DNA of 64,000 nt from Triticum aestivum (Eukaryota > Streptophyta > Magnoliopsida > Poales > Poaceae): positions 317,835,191 to 317,899,190 of the forward strand of contig NC_057813.1 in NCBI RefSeq assembly GCF_018294505.1, given 5' to 3'. Below the pieces are notes generated by a model. It was given only the letters and a program-made list of their open reading frames with translations. It did no database searches and was not told where the DNA came from. Positions 10,046-22,100 of this stretch are shown here, piece by piece (position 1 is the stretch's first letter; each line of letters opens with the position of its first letter). A program made the translations under genes and the position numbers.

Positions 10046-10890
10046 TTAATTGCGCGCTTTGGGGCCCACCATCAGGTGGTGCTCGACTACCCTGCGTGGA
10101 ACTCCAACAAGGTCCATCACTTCCCACACAAACAAGTCCTTGTTCGCGTGGAGGAAGATGACCAGTGCCTCTTCCTGGTTTGGGAGGAGGCTGGTGCCTA
10201 TGGTGAAGGTAGGGCCCGATCCCCCGTCTTCATCGACTGGCACCTGCTTCATCTCGACCCAGTCTTGAGAAAACAATTGCTTCTTCTTTGCTGGTGCAGC
10301 CCCCGAGCCCTCCGAAGCGCCCCCCGCGCTTGGCCGCATGGACGTCGTGGCCCTGAAGGCAAGCTTGAGAGCCATGAGTGCGTCCTTGGTATCCCCCGCC
10401 ACGGTGAGGACACCATTCCTTCCCGGCATCTTCATGAGGTTGTAGCCAGGATGAGTCACCTCCATGAACTTGGCCAGGGCTGGATACCCGAGAATATCGT
10501 TGTATGGGAGGCCGATGCGGGCGATGTCGAAGTCGATTAGCTCGGTGCAGTAGTTGTTGTGTGTGTTGAAGGTGATGAGGAGGCGGATCTGCCCCAGAGG
10601 GTAGGTGGAGCCATCAATGACCCCTAAGAAAGGCTTGGTGGGGAGGAGCAGGCTGTAAGGCACATGAAGCAGGCTGAACGCCTTCACGGACAGGACGTTG
10701 AGGCCCGAGCCGCCATCAATGAGGGTCCTGGTGACTCCTACGTTGAAGATGGTGGGGGTGCAGAGCATAGGAGCACGCCGGCGTCGACCATGGTCTTGGG
10801 GTGGTCCCTTGAGTCGAAGGCGAGGTCGGCCTTGGGCGCCACCCAGCCAGGAGGGGCTCCCCGCTGCGCTTGAGCAGCACCCACCCAGCA
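10046..10890 (-). pseudogene. Gypsy Y aspartic protease and start of RT
   Basis: The protease motif LIDGGSGLNVLS retains the catalytic aspartate. It is followed by PTKPFLGVIDGSTYPLGQI and LIDFDIARIGLPYNDILGYPAL, typical of Tat-type proteases that cleave the Gag-Pol polyprotein. The frame continues to VEHHLMVGPKARN, the usual lead-in to RT, before it stops. It lies directly upstream of the RT remnant. Confidence 0.82.
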
Positions 10891-11318
10891 GAAGAACTAC
10901 TTGATGTGGCGGTCTGAGGCTGGTGCCTGCGACCCGCCGAGGATGGTTGCGATGGCATGGGACAAAGTTCTCCAAAGCGTGCGATGTGACAGCTCTTCCC
11001 AGGAGGCCACTAAGGACTCCAGCAGGCTGAGGAGCCAGGCACGGGGCACACCCATAAGGACCATGGGGAGCCAATTCACCATGACCTTGTCATCGCTGTC
11101 GGCTGCCCGGATGGCCTCTGCATACACCTGTAGGAACCCCGCCGGATCTGCCATGCCATCGTATAGTGTGGCCACTTCGGCCTGAACTTAGGCCGCCATT
11201 GAACCTGCCGCAAGGCAAGGGAGAAAGCCTGGAGGCCTACGATGGCTTCGAAGGCGCCCGGCGGCCCGGCGAATGGAGCGATGCCCGCCAAGGGAAACAA
11301 GCAGTGAGGGCAAAGCAC
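10891..11318 (-). pseudogene. Gypsy Y gag remnant
   Basis: Overlapping minus-strand frames carry DPAGFLQVYAEAIRAADSDDKVMVNWLPMVL and LLESLVASWEEL, the retrotrans_gag core seen more fully in element X at 14727-14044. The rest of the Gag core, the zinc knuckle and much of the C-terminal half are missing, since protease-linker sequence follows soon after SWEEL. This implies an internal deletion. Confidence 0.7.
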
Positions 11319-11351
11319 AGCTGATGAGGCAGTGGATCTTCGATGGCGCCC
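11319..11351 (-). other. Short leader of Gypsy Y
   Basis: Sequence between primer-binding site and gag remnant. I see nothing else here. Confidence 0.4.
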
Positions 11352-11368
11352 CTACCTGGTGCGCCAAA
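11352..11368 (-). promoter_or_regulatory. Primer-binding site of Gypsy Y
   Basis: Directly after the LTR end CCGACA the minus strand reads TTTGGCGCACCAGGTAG. This TGGCGC-type site is typical of grass Gypsy elements and fixes the left LTR edge at 11369. Confidence 0.7.
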
Positions 11369-12240
11369 TGTCGGATTCAGGGCTCCGTAGACCCGAGGAA
11401 GGTTCGAACTCTGGGGCGCGTGCAAAGAACTCAACCTCCCCTGCCTACCGACTCCCCGCTCTCATAGCCTCAATCAATGAACAGGAAAGGAAAGAGACAC
11501 AGCAGTTTACTCAGGTTTAGGTCACCTTGCGGTGTAAGACCCTACTCCTGCTTTGGTGTGGATTAGCCTCGCCAAGGGCTGAGGATGAACAAGTACAGAG
11601 GATGAACAAGGTCCTGTGGCTTGGGCATGTGGTGGTGAGGTTTCGGCATCCTCTATGGTGGTGGCTAACCTATATATAGAGAGGCCTTTGTAATCTTCTC
11701 TCAAAATGTAGGCGGGAAGGGATTCCACAATGGCCAGTTTTAAAGGGGACAAGAAGTACATCCTATCCTAACGAAAGGTGGTCTTCGCCTACAAAGCTCC
11801 TACTTGTGACGCCATGGTGGGCTCGGCGATGACATCCGTCCTGGCGGTCTTAGTCTTGTAGCACGGGAATGGAAACCTTTGGCTGATTCCTCGAGACTCC
11901 ATGCATGCGCTTGCTTCCTTAGCACCAAAGAGGAAACCTGCCGCTCTGCGTCCGCTGGCACCCGCCTGGCCTTGGTCGTCATGGCTTGCATCACCCGGAC
12001 ATCATGAGATGGGTGCTTGCATAGGAATCTCCGCTCCTCAAGGGCCCTCCTGAAGAGGCCGGCCCCTCCGGAGGTCTTGGCGTCATTCGCCTCGTGAGGC
12101 TTGGCCCCTCGCGAGGGTCTTGTCTTGAAGGTGCTGAAGATGGGCCGTACCGGGCCGTCAATGGAGCCACGCCATGGGCCACAGGCAGGCAAGTCTGGGT
12201 ACCCTGGTTCCCAGGACGCGGACAAGGGTAATGCAGCCCA
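11369..12240 (-). repeat. Gypsy Y LTR (LTR A)
   Basis: The plus strand starts tgtcgg at 11369. The other edge is either 12224 (gcggaca) or 12240 (gccca), and I prefer 12240 because homology with LTR B continues through the ggtaat string. A minus-strand TATATATA lies at 11671-11678. It aligns along its length with LTR B (27722-28456 plus 37039-37159) at roughly 75% by eye. These are therefore related subfamilies rather than a young LTR pair. Confidence 0.72.
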
Positions 12241-12690
12241 AGGGGCACCCTCAACTGAACAAATCAAAAGTCACCTGGCACCAGTGTTGTAGAGGTGTTG
12301 AGGTAGCTGAAGAAGTGTGTCATGGATATCATTCCTCACGAGCTATGCGGCTCCGGAGGCCGGGGGAGCTCATGAGGCCTAGGGGGCTCGCGAGGATCTG
12401 TGACCTCTTCCGTCATGATTGAAAAGCGCCTGGCCTCGTGAGACGCCACAACACGCTACATGAGGCACTAGTACGTGGCACCCAATTCAGCAGGCCAAAC
12501 GACATGCAGACGTAGCTATAGGGGTAGCGCCTGCTCCAGCCAATGTGGGACGGCTAGAAGGGGTCCTGTGAAGTGGCTCTTTTGAGTCCTGGGATGTTGG
12601 CGCAGACGCGCAGCTTGCTGCCCATGTCAGGGGTCGCAGCTGCATTGGGAGGCCGTGCGGAGCGCCGCTCGCCGCGCATGGCCCTTGCCT
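12241..12690. other. Unassigned stretch between LTR A and Gypsy X RT
   Basis: About 450 bp between the LTR A edge and the truncated RT start of element X. It has short palindromic GC-rich runs (cctcgtgagg-type) like those in the LTRs. I see no gene. It may be remaining X sequence or a decayed LTR piece. Confidence 0.3.
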
Positions 12691-13546
12691 CCTGAAGCTC
12701 CTGGATCTCCTTTGTGATGAACTCTCGTGCACCGTGCGCCTTGCACCGTGTGCCTTGCTCGCGGGGACGCGCATCAAAGCACACCTCCAAGTGGTGCCCG
12801 AGCACCCCCTCGTTGCACTGATCAGGTCAGAGGCCCCCTAGATGGAAGCCCCCGAGCCCGAACTGGGGGAGGTGCCGGGCACGCCTTCCTATGCGGAAGG
12901 AAAGGGCTTCCTAGCAGCGAAAGTGGGGCCCAGGTCACCACCGGCGGGCACCTCGGTCTCCTAGCGACTCTTGGGAAGGAGCTACTTCTTTTTCTTGAGG
13001 GTGGCCTCAGGAGGTAGGATGGCACCCTCGTCATAAGAGTTGTCAGCTGTCGTGGCTTGATAGGCACTCTCTAGGGAGCACACCGCATCCTTCTCATCGC
13101 AGAAAACCATGATGATGCCGCTGCTCCCTGGCATTTTGAGCACATTGTAGCTGTGGTGGGTTGCCGCCATGAACTTGGTGAGGGTCGGATACCCCGGGAT
13201 GGAATTGTATGGGAGGCCGATGTGGGCAATGTCGAAGTCGATGAGCTTGGTGTGGTAGTTGTCGCGCTTGCCAAACATGACCGGGAGACGTATCTGCCCC
13301 AGGGGGACGATGGAGCCGTCGGTCACTCCTGAGAACGGCTTGGTTGGCATGAGTTGGTTGTAGGGAACCTGAAGCGTCTTGAATGTCTCGATAGAGAGAA
13401 CATTGAGCCCAGCACCATTGTTGATGAGGGTCTTGGTGACAAGGACATTCCTGATGGTGGGTGTGCAGAGCATGGGGAGCACACCCGCGGCAGCCGAGCA
13501 CTTGAGGTGGTCCTTGGTGTCGAAAATGATAGAGTACTACAACCAC
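12691..13546 (-). pseudogene. Gypsy X aspartic protease and truncated RT start
   Basis: The protease frame at 13482-12982 has LCTPTIRNVLVTKT, PTKPFSGVTDGS, PLGQIRLPVMF and IDFDIAHIGLPYN, clearly related to Y. The catalytic position reads LINNGAGLN instead of LIDGG, so the active-site aspartate is asparagine. Below it, 12805-12690 carries GHHLEVCFDARP and EFITKEIQELQEA, the RT lead-in. After that, RT, RNase H and integrase are missing. Confidence 0.78.
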
Positions 13547-13643
13547 TTGAGGGAACGCGCGGCCTCGAGCTTCGGGAGGGCTGCGTTCACCTCACGACAT
13601 AACTTCTTAAAGATGTCGTGTGAAGCAGGGGCCTGAGCACCAC

Positions 13644-14939
13644 CTAGGATATAGGCGATCGCCGAAGGCTCCTGGAAGCTCCCAACCCTATCATCCTGCC
13701 GGTTGTCGTCGTTCCTCCTTGGCGGCGTTGGTGGCGGAGGGAGTCCATCATTGCCCTGAGGATGGGCCTCACGAAGCTAGTCACGCCAAGGCCTGTCGCG
13801 AGGCTCATCACGCCAGCGGTCCTCACGAGGTTGGTCATGCCAATCTTGATGAGTGTCACGGTTGTCCTAGCGGCCTCCGCCGCAACCTCCTCCTTGGCCA
13901 TTGCCATGGTCGCCATGCTCAGGGCAGAGGCCAAGGCGTCCATTGCGGAGGGCCCTGAGCTCCTGACAGCCTTTGGTGTTGTGGCTGTGTACGTTGTGGA
14001 AGATGCAAAACAGGCGGTTGCCCTTGGGAGGCTCGTCATGGTCTCAGCCATGATTCATCTTGGGCTTGGCCGCAAGCACAGTGGGACCGTTGCGCTTCAT
14101 CTCCTTAGCCTTGGCCTTCTTGTCTTCAGGGTCGGCCTTAGGAAGCTCCAGGAGGGAGAGGCAGCCCACCTCGGCCCTTGCACACTTGTTTGCCAGGTTG
14201 AACATCTCCAAGGCTGAGCACATGTCCTTGTGGATGGTGATCTCTTCTTTCATCTTGATGTGTCGGATGCCCTCACTGAACACCAAAATGATGGCCTCGT
14301 CTGATGCTTTTGGGATCTTGAGGCGAACATTTGTGAAGCGTTGTATGTACTTGTGCAAGGTCTCGCCCGTCTGCTGCTTCACGCGCCACAGGTCACCCAC
14401 TACAGGGGCACAATCGTGGGTGCCCTGGAAGTTGGTGATGAAACGCTCGCGAAGCTCGTCCCAGGAGGGGATCAACCCCTCTGAGAGGTGCAGGAGCCAG
14501 GAGCACGCGCCATCCATGAGAGCCAAGGGGAACCAGTTCTCCATGACCTTCTCATCACCGTTCGCTGCCTCGATGCTCAGCGAGTAGAGCTGGAGGAACT
14601 CCGCGGGGCCTGGTGTGCCGTTGTAGCGTGGAGGTAGATCTGGCTTGAACTTGTCGGGCCAGACGATGCGGCACAACTCCGGGGTGAAGGCGCGGCAGCC
14701 CGTCGCACTCACAGGAGTAGGCCTCAAGGGTGGAGCTCAATCTTGACGCCCACGCGCCACATCCTCGGGTGGCGCACGGTCTTGACGCGGCGGTGCAGGA
14801 AGCGCGCGCGCATAACCTTGCGGCCACTGCACCACCTAGCAGCTTGCTTCACCACGCGCCGGTGCCCTGCATAGTGGGTCACGCAGCTGCGCATCATGCA
14901 TTGGTTCATGGTTCTCACCGCGCGGAGGAGGAGGGGCAG
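13644..14939 (-). pseudogene. Gypsy X gag
   Basis: The Gag core at 14727-14044 (227 residues) has KFKPDLPPRYNGTPGPAEFLQLY, DEKVMENWFPLALMDGACSWLL, SWDELRERFITNFQGTH and GETLHKYIQRF, the retrotrans_gag family that builds the particle. In a shifted frame below it (about 14010-13970) lies a zinc-knuckle-like CIFHNVHSHNTKGCQEL. The N-terminal part is cut at 14939 by the LARD-like insertion, and no in-frame ATG is seen upstream. Confidence 0.82.
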
Positions 14940-15429
14940 TGTCACATCCCTAGCTTCTGGTGCTGTCTAGTGATTGCATCTTGCTTGCATCAGGTTTAAA
15001 TTTTTGAAACTTGAACTGAGGAAATTTGGAAGCCTCATAAACTTAAATAAAAGAAGGGCAAAAACCCTAAAATCTCATTCATTGTTCCAAAATGCTCTTC
15101 TTAGATGTTTAACCTTTTTGGCAAGGGTTTTGATCCAAACCAAAAATAATGAACATTTTAAAAGGATTTATTTTGGGGACTTTGAATTTAAATCATTAGC
15201 TATTTGAATTTGAATTATATTCATATAATTAGAATATAATTTCAAATACCCCTGAAATATTTTATGAGCTTTTGGAAAAGTCCATCTAGCAAAATAAAAA
15301 TATTCAGAGGAGTTTTTGGCATTGTTTGAATTATTTTAAATTCAAAACAGTGGCAAAACAAATTTAAAAAAAATAAAACAAACAGAATATAAAACAGAGC
15401 ACTCACCTGTAACTTACCTGGTATTCTAG

Positions 15430-16330
15430 CCCACCTGGCGGCCCATCTGAGCTGGCCGGCCCAGCCCACCTCCTCCTCTCTGTCGTCTTCCTCCCCCTCG
15501 CCCCGAAGCTGCTCGGTGGTGAGCGTCGACGCGCCCCGGCCACCTCCTGCTTGCCGCTTCGCCCTGGCCTCTTCGGGAGACGCCACGCAGCCCCCTCGCT
15601 CCTCTCTCTCACTCTCTCCCGACCCCCTTCTCCCTTCTCTGCTCTCCCCCTCTCGCGCCCGAGCGCGCTCATCGCCGTCGCTCGCAATCACCGCGGCCAC
15701 AGCCACTTCCTCGCTCCCTCTCTGCGTACCCGAGCTCAGCCCGGACCCCAAGCCCCTCTACGTCGACCCACCGAAGCCCGGATGCCCCAAGACGATGCCG
15801 CGGCGCTTCTTCCCCGACCACGGCCGCCGGATGCCGCCGTCCGATTCATCCTCTCCGCCGTCTCCCCGAGCACGCCGACCTGCTCTTCGAACTCACTGTG
15901 AGCTCCTACGCCTCCCCTCTCTCTTTCCCGCCTCGATTGCGCCCTGTAGCCTCGATCCCACCGGAGCCGGAGCTTGCTTGCCGCCGTCCATGTCTCTGTC
16001 GCGGCTAGAACCCACATGTGTCGCGTCCGAGCACGCTGTCGTCCTCAGCGTGCTCCCAGGAACCCAAAGCACCTAACCACTCGTCCTCCCGTGCACCGCA
16101 GCGCCGGTCCCGCGAACCCCCGAGCTCTGGCCGCCGCCTAAGTGGTCGCCGCCGTCGACCCCGGCCTCCCCGTGCCCAGCTGCGTGCGCCCCTAGATGTG
16201 CGGGAGCATGGGCTCCCTCTTGGTGCCCTCAGCGCGACCAGCCGCGGGATGTAGCGCCGTCCCGAGCAACTCCGGCGAGGTCTTGCCGTCGCCGTGGTCG
16301 CCAGCGTCACTAGACGACGTGGCCGCGTGA
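15430..16330. other. GC-rich, CpG-rich block inside the LARD-like LTR
   Basis: A block of about 900 bp is sharply richer in G+C and CpG than the AT-rich LTR around it, with pyrimidine-rich runs such as ctctctctcactctctccc. Long Pro/Ser/Arg frames on both strands (for example 15516-16076, 186 codons) follow from the composition. It resembles the 5' region of a grass gene, possibly captured, or the LTR's own promoter region. The same block is at 23600-24500 in the other LTR. I recognise no protein domain. Confidence 0.45.
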
Positions 16331-17600
16331 TTAGCGCTAATCACGGCCAGCTAACCCTCCCCAGAGCCACTGATGTATGGGCCCCACGCCCTTATTTAAT
16401 CTTTATTATTTTCTGTTAAGTTTTAACCTAACCACCGTGGGCCCACACGTCAGCTTTGACCGTGCTGACGTGTCTGTTGACCCGGCCCCACCTGTCATTG
16501 GCACTATCCAGCCCCAGTCACTGACCAGTGGACCCCACTGGTCAGGTTTGACCTGGACCCGCCTAGTTGACCTGATGACATCAGCATGACCTAGTGCTGA
16601 CGCAATAAATCATTTTCTGGATTTATTTTAATTCAGGAAATTCTAGAAAATTGTATAAACTTCTAAAATTCATAGAAATTCAACCGTAACTCCAAATTAA
16701 ATAAATTATATATGAAAAATTATCAGAAAAATTCAAGGAATCCATCTGTACCATTTTCATGCATGTTTGAACAATGTTTGTCCTCTGTTTAGGACAATTC
16801 AATTAAAGGGCATTTAAATAATCATATATGGAGTTGGAGTTTGAATCATGTATTCAAACCAACTTCATTTAAATCATAGCTAAGTGCATTAGCCCAAAAC
16901 ACATTCATATTGCCATGTCATAGCATGCGTCATATTGTGCATTGCATTGATCGTGTTTCTTCTGTGTTTGCCGGTGTTGTTCCCCCTTGGTAGACGTTGT
17001 ACCGACGATGTGATCGTTGACACTGATGAAGACTCAATGCTATCTTCAGAAGTGCCAGGCAAGCAAAACCCCCCCTTGTTCATTCCGATAAAATCCCACT
17101 CTCTCGTTCCTACTCTCTTTTACTGCATTAGGACAACAACGATTCATCTGTTACTTGTTGCGGTAGCTGAACCCCTTTATCCTTTGCATGACCTGTCATT
17201 GCCACAGTAAATAGATGAAACCCACTAGCATGAGTAGGAGTTGTTTGAGCCCTGTTGTGCCTACTCATTCATGCTTGTTTGTCATGCCTGCTACTTCTTA
17301 GAGTTGAGTCAGGTCTGATTCATCGGGAATGAATCGGAGTTGTATAAACATGTCCTACTGTTGAGAGCTAAGTGTGTGAACACGATTTGGTAAAGGTAGC
17401 GGTGAGAGGCCACGTAGGAGTACATGGTGGGTTGTCTCATTGCAGCCGTCCTCAGGAACTGAGTTATGTGTTTGTGATCCATGACCAGCTACTACCACAC
17501 ATTGGAATGCTTAAGTGCCCCTCTCGACTTATTAATCAACTTGATCTCTGTCCAGGAGTTGCAACTAGTTTCTGGTGTTTGTAGGTAGTGTTAGTAGTCT

Positions 17601-17689
17601 ACCAAGTGGCACCCGGTACAGGTGGGCTTGGGACAGACTAGGCACAGTGGCACGGTGTACCAAGTGGCACCCGGATGGTGGGCTTGGGA
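17601..17689. repeat. Spaced direct repeat in LARD-like LTR
   Basis: The string accaagtggcacccgg...ggtgggcttggga occurs twice, at 17601-17633 and 17659-17689. The same pair is at about 25776-25864 in the 3' LTR. Confidence 0.75.
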
Positions 17690-18788
17690 ACCCTGCTCAC
17701 ATCGTTTGGGGCCGTGAGCGACACCCCGGCCGGATCTCCTTGCGGATGGAACCCGAATAGGCGATAAACCTGGACGAGAGACTTGTATGGTTAGTCAGGT
17801 CGTGGCCAACTCCCTCGCCCGGCTTCCGCTTGAAGGTTGCCGAGGTACATGACGTGTACAGGGCGATAAGTGGCGGGAGCGTGTGTGAAGAAGTACACCC
17901 CTGCAGGGTTATCATTATCTATTCGAATAGCCGGATTCCTCGGATATGGAAACTTGGACCCCTTGCATAGTTCATAGACAAGTGAAAGTGGATACTCTAA
18001 AATACGCAAGATAAGCGTGAGTGCTATGGATGGCGTTCTCGTAGGGAGACGGGAGCGGATCCATAGTGGTGTATTGATATGGTGAATATGTGGACTCGTG
18101 TGCGCCACCTCAAAAGAGTTACTTGCAGTCGTAGTTCAGGATAGCCACCGAGTCAAAGCTGGCTTGCTGCAGTTAAACTCCACCATCCCCTTTGTTGATA
18201 ATGATGCATATGTAGTTAGTTCTGATGTAAGTCTTGCTGGGTACATTTGTACTCACGTTTGCCTATTTTATGTTTTTGCAGAGAGACTTCAGTCTCACTA
18301 GTAGTTCCGCTTGGACTTCGACGTTTAGCTTGTTACCTCAGCTACGATCTTGTGCCCTCGGCAGGATCTGGTAGATAGTCAGGCTTCTCAGCCATTTTCA
18401 TTTCTAGATGTCTGTACTCAGACATGTTAAGCTTCCGCTTGTGCTTTGACTTGTAAGCTTTGATTGTTGGGTCATGAGACCCATGTTTGTAATATCTCGC
18501 TCCTCGGAGCCTATTGAATAAATACTTGAGTCGTAGAGTCATGTTGTGATGCCATGTTGTATTTGCACATATCGAGCATATTGTGTGTATGTTATTGAAA
18601 TGCTTGGTATGTGTGGGATCTGGCTATCTAGTTGTTTATCCTTAGTAGCCTCTCTTACCGGGAAATGTCTCCTAGTGTTTCCACTGAGCCATGGTAGCTT
18701 GCTACTGCTCCGGAACACTTAGGCTGGCCGGCATGTGTCCTTCTTCGTTCCTGTGTCTGTCCCTTCGGGGAAATGTCACGCGATGAAT

Positions 18789-18860
18789 ACCGGAGTCCTG
18801 TTAGCCCGCTACAGCCCGGTTCACCGGAGTCCTGCTAGCCCAGTGCTACAGCCTGGATTC
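18789..18860. repeat. Tandem direct repeat in LARD-like LTR
   Basis: Two units, 34 and 38 bp, both beginning accggagtcctg and containing tagccc...ctacagcc. The 3' LTR holds the same pair near 26964-27035, where the second unit starts accagagtcctg. Confidence 0.75.
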
Positions 18861-19126
18861 ACTCGCTGATGACCGACACGTTCGATGCTGGGTCATGGAT
18901 GCCTGTCCCTGTAAGTTAGTGCCACTTTGGGTTTACGACTAGCCATGTCAGCCCGGGCTCCTTATCATATGGATGCTAGCGACACTGTCATATACGTGTG
19001 CCAAAAGGCGCAAACGGCCCCGGGCAAAGGTAAGGCGACACCCGTGGGAATACCGTGCGTGAGGCCGCAAAGTGATATGAGGTGTTACATGCTAGATCGA
19101 TGTGGCATTGAGTCGGGGTCCTGACA

Positions 19127-22100
19127 GCGTTGGTATCAGAGCTTGACTGCCTGTAGGATTACCAAGCCAAACTGGTCGAAGTTGAGTCTAGAAATTCTTT
19201 AGTTATATAAGGGAATTGATTGTGGGATGGAACGTAAGGCTCTTTTTACTCCTTATACCTTATGCCTTCTGATCCGAGTCATCTTATCCTTCCTACGGGG
19301 TTAAGAACTAGGCCTTCTCTTCTTTCTATCAGGATCACGTGTTACTAATCCGTAGACTTATAAGATTGTTGGATTTAAGCCTCGTTCAGCTCCTACTATC
19401 TTCTGTATGTTCATAGTTGATCTCCAAACCTTATTATTGTGCTTTTGAGTGGTTATGCCACCATTTTGTTGGATGTCTCAAATCATTTTGAGCATTTACA
19501 GCCGTTATGCTGTCCGAGTCATCCCAGGTTTCTAAATAGTCGGATGCATTTGCAAATCCCTTCCTCCTGTTTCCGATGTGCCTTTGGTCAGATTAATCAC
19601 GCAAATCAGTGAGTTGAGGTACTTTATTGCCTTGACATATATGTTGGAGCTAGTATTATGACCCTAGGTGTCTTAGGGGATCATCTAGTAATTTAGCCAT
19701 GATTTGTGTTCCCAGTGTGATGATTCTGGCCATCATTCTCGAAAGCATCCCGTGATGCTACTTAGTAGTAGGTATTCTATTCCTGGGTTCTTGAACCCGA
19801 GATTCACTCTACTTACTTCATGTTGATAGTAATTGCTAGCGCCTTTAGGATATTAGTAACCTTTGCGATAGTCCTCGAGGTCCGTGGTATATCGTTCTTC
19901 CAAATACTATGAACCGCTTATGGCAGATGTTTATTGGATCAAAAGATCACAATTAGAGTACTCTTGAGGAGATCTCCATTCATAAATCGTGACTCTGCCA
20001 GTTCTACCTCTCTGCATGGGTTATCTGGAAGAAATTTGTTGAACTTGGTTCAACATACTAACCTATGCATCCACAACTCAGAAAATTGTATGTTCCTTTG
20101 AGTTGTCCATCTTTAGTTGTTTTCTGGCCCTTGTATATCAATTGATATTCAGGAGTAGTTATGCATCCGTGTTCATCGTTGCCACTACTCTTGTGGTCTG
20201 TCAAGCCGTTCTATCGCGGAATGACTAGGAGAAACAAACTCCAGTACCCCTTCCATATCCAGGATTGGGTCAAAGAAGTTGTGCTCCGCAGAACAAATTG
20301 CTAACCCAGCTTTTGTTCTGCTCTACCTTGGAGTATTACCATCTTTTATATCGGGATTATTGTAGGAATTGCACACCATCCTATGAATTCTTGATTCAGT
20401 GATACTTCTTATCATCATTATTCATTCCTCGGTTTTGTGTTATTGCAACCGGAGTGTCGACAAATGAATCATGGCGTGTGAGATCAATACTGCTAGCAAC
20501 TCTGCTGCTTGGTAGTTAAATGGACGATAACCTCATTCTTAGTGTGTTGATTATTGAATCGTCACCCTAAGACTGATTGTGCTACCTAGTCCCTATTTCT
20601 GGTGCACTCCTCGACCAATGAGTTAGGAATTATTTCAAGTCCTCACTCATTCGATCATGTCGTCCTGCCCTCAAAAGCAAGATTGTTCTCGAGCTTAGTA
20701 ACATAACGGTGGTTCATGATATTCCGAATTTCTTCTCGGAAGTATCACCAGGTTGTCGCCTGACCGCTATGTTGAGTTCGTGATCAAGTTGGTTTATTTC
20801 TGTAAACCACCCCTTCTCCAAGAGTCTGTGTTGGATACCCCTGAGCTAGACGGTTAAGCTGAACAGCAACTTGGAGAGTTGGAAGATAAAAGCTTGTCTA
20901 ACTTAGTTCATTTTCCAAAAGGGATATCTTGTGTTTGTGTGAGTTGAAGAAAGATGATATCTTCAGCGATTGGTCCCTGTGGTCAGTTATTGGACCTATT
21001 GCCTAATAAAAACTTTGATTTGAGTATGGGTTATCGTCAAATCAAATCAGAACCAACGATGTTCGTAATGTTGTCTTACTCGTGGATTTTCCTCGAGCAT
21101 ACACCATTACATCTTTTGGTCTGACCAATGCTATCACCTTGTTCACCAAGTCGTGGAATTCCATCTTCATGGAAATCTCGATGATTTGTTGTTGAGCCCA
21201 TCAACATCATTTTATCTTCTCCAAGATCTTGTTGGACAATAAGTTAGTGTTGGAAACTTTTGAAAGCATTTTCTTCATGCTAGCTCATGAAGTATTTGTT
21301 TGATGAAAGGAGTGACTTCCTCTTATACACGTGCATTTGGTGAAAGTTGCCGCCGTGAATTTGAGAAAGTTAGTTTTGCTTCCTCTGGAATCATCCCAAG
21401 TCAGTCATACACATGTGCGAAGTATTCTGTGGTTTGGAGATTTGCAACCTTCATCCTATATGTATCCCTAGCACACCAAGCCACTGATTGATTTGTTCAA
21501 GGAAAAGGAGTTGCTGTGCAAATACTAGTTCGTGCACAAGATTCCTATATCCTCAATGATGGTTCCCTACCAGAACTCGGTAGTGTTTTATTGTAAGACT
21601 ACCATGTGATCATGTTTGTCTGAGACAGCGTGTTCACACATGTGTAGCAGAACCAGCTCATGTTTTGGAGCTTGCTATCGTAGTTCATTTCCCGAGAATC
21701 TCGCAACGTCATTTCGTCGATTTGTGTTGCAAACTTTCATTTTTCTTCCTAGACTCGATGGGTCTGGAATATCCTGACACCAACCAGATCTGAATCTCAG
21801 GCAGATATAATGGTTGAAAATTTCCCAAGAACTATAATATTGGTCTCGTTGTAACCCGGTAACATGGATGTCAGGGCCAACACACCTAGCCGGAAGGCCT
21901 ATTATTGTAGTATCTTGGTTGAAGAAGTTAACCACCTCCCCATAAGGATTTTGCAAGATTTACTTCCGTAGCTATTTCTTATGGATTTTTGTGTTTCCGA
22001 AGTCCGACCTTTACTTGATGTTCCAGATATTAAACCATAATTATCTATGGATTACGCTAGCACATCAAGGAGAACATTAGAGGCGGAGTGCTAAATGTCT

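Larger units (their letters stand above)
6791..12240 (-). mobile_element. Tat-lineage Ty3/Gypsy retrotransposon Y, decayed and 3'-truncated
   Basis: Descending the minus strand, the order is LTR (about 12240-11369), primer-binding site, gag remnant, protease, RT, a proline-rich linker, a second RNase H and integrase. Gag-PR-RT-RH-IN is the Gypsy order. The extra RNase H after RT marks the Tat (Retand-like) lineage. The element is cut at 6790 by the Angela-like insertion, and its remainder would lie to the left of the window. Many stops and frame changes show that it is old. Confidence 0.8.
14940..19126 (+). repeat. 5' LTR of LARD-like element
   Basis: The 4187-bp LTR is AT-rich at both ends with a GC-rich block at about 15430-16330. 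It holds small internal direct repeats at 17601-17633/17659-17689 and 18789-18822/18823-18860. Scattered differences from the 3' LTR amount to roughly 1% by eye. Confidence 0.9.

Noticed and set aside
14044..14727. Possible host gene on the minus strand
   Set aside because: The product is a Gypsy Gag, with retrotrans_gag motifs and protease and LTR in order.
15516..16076. 186-codon plus-strand ORF in the LARD-like LTR (also 23686-24246)
   Set aside because: Pro/Ser/Arg-rich with open frames on both strands, explained by high G+C. No domain, so it is listed only as a GC-rich block.
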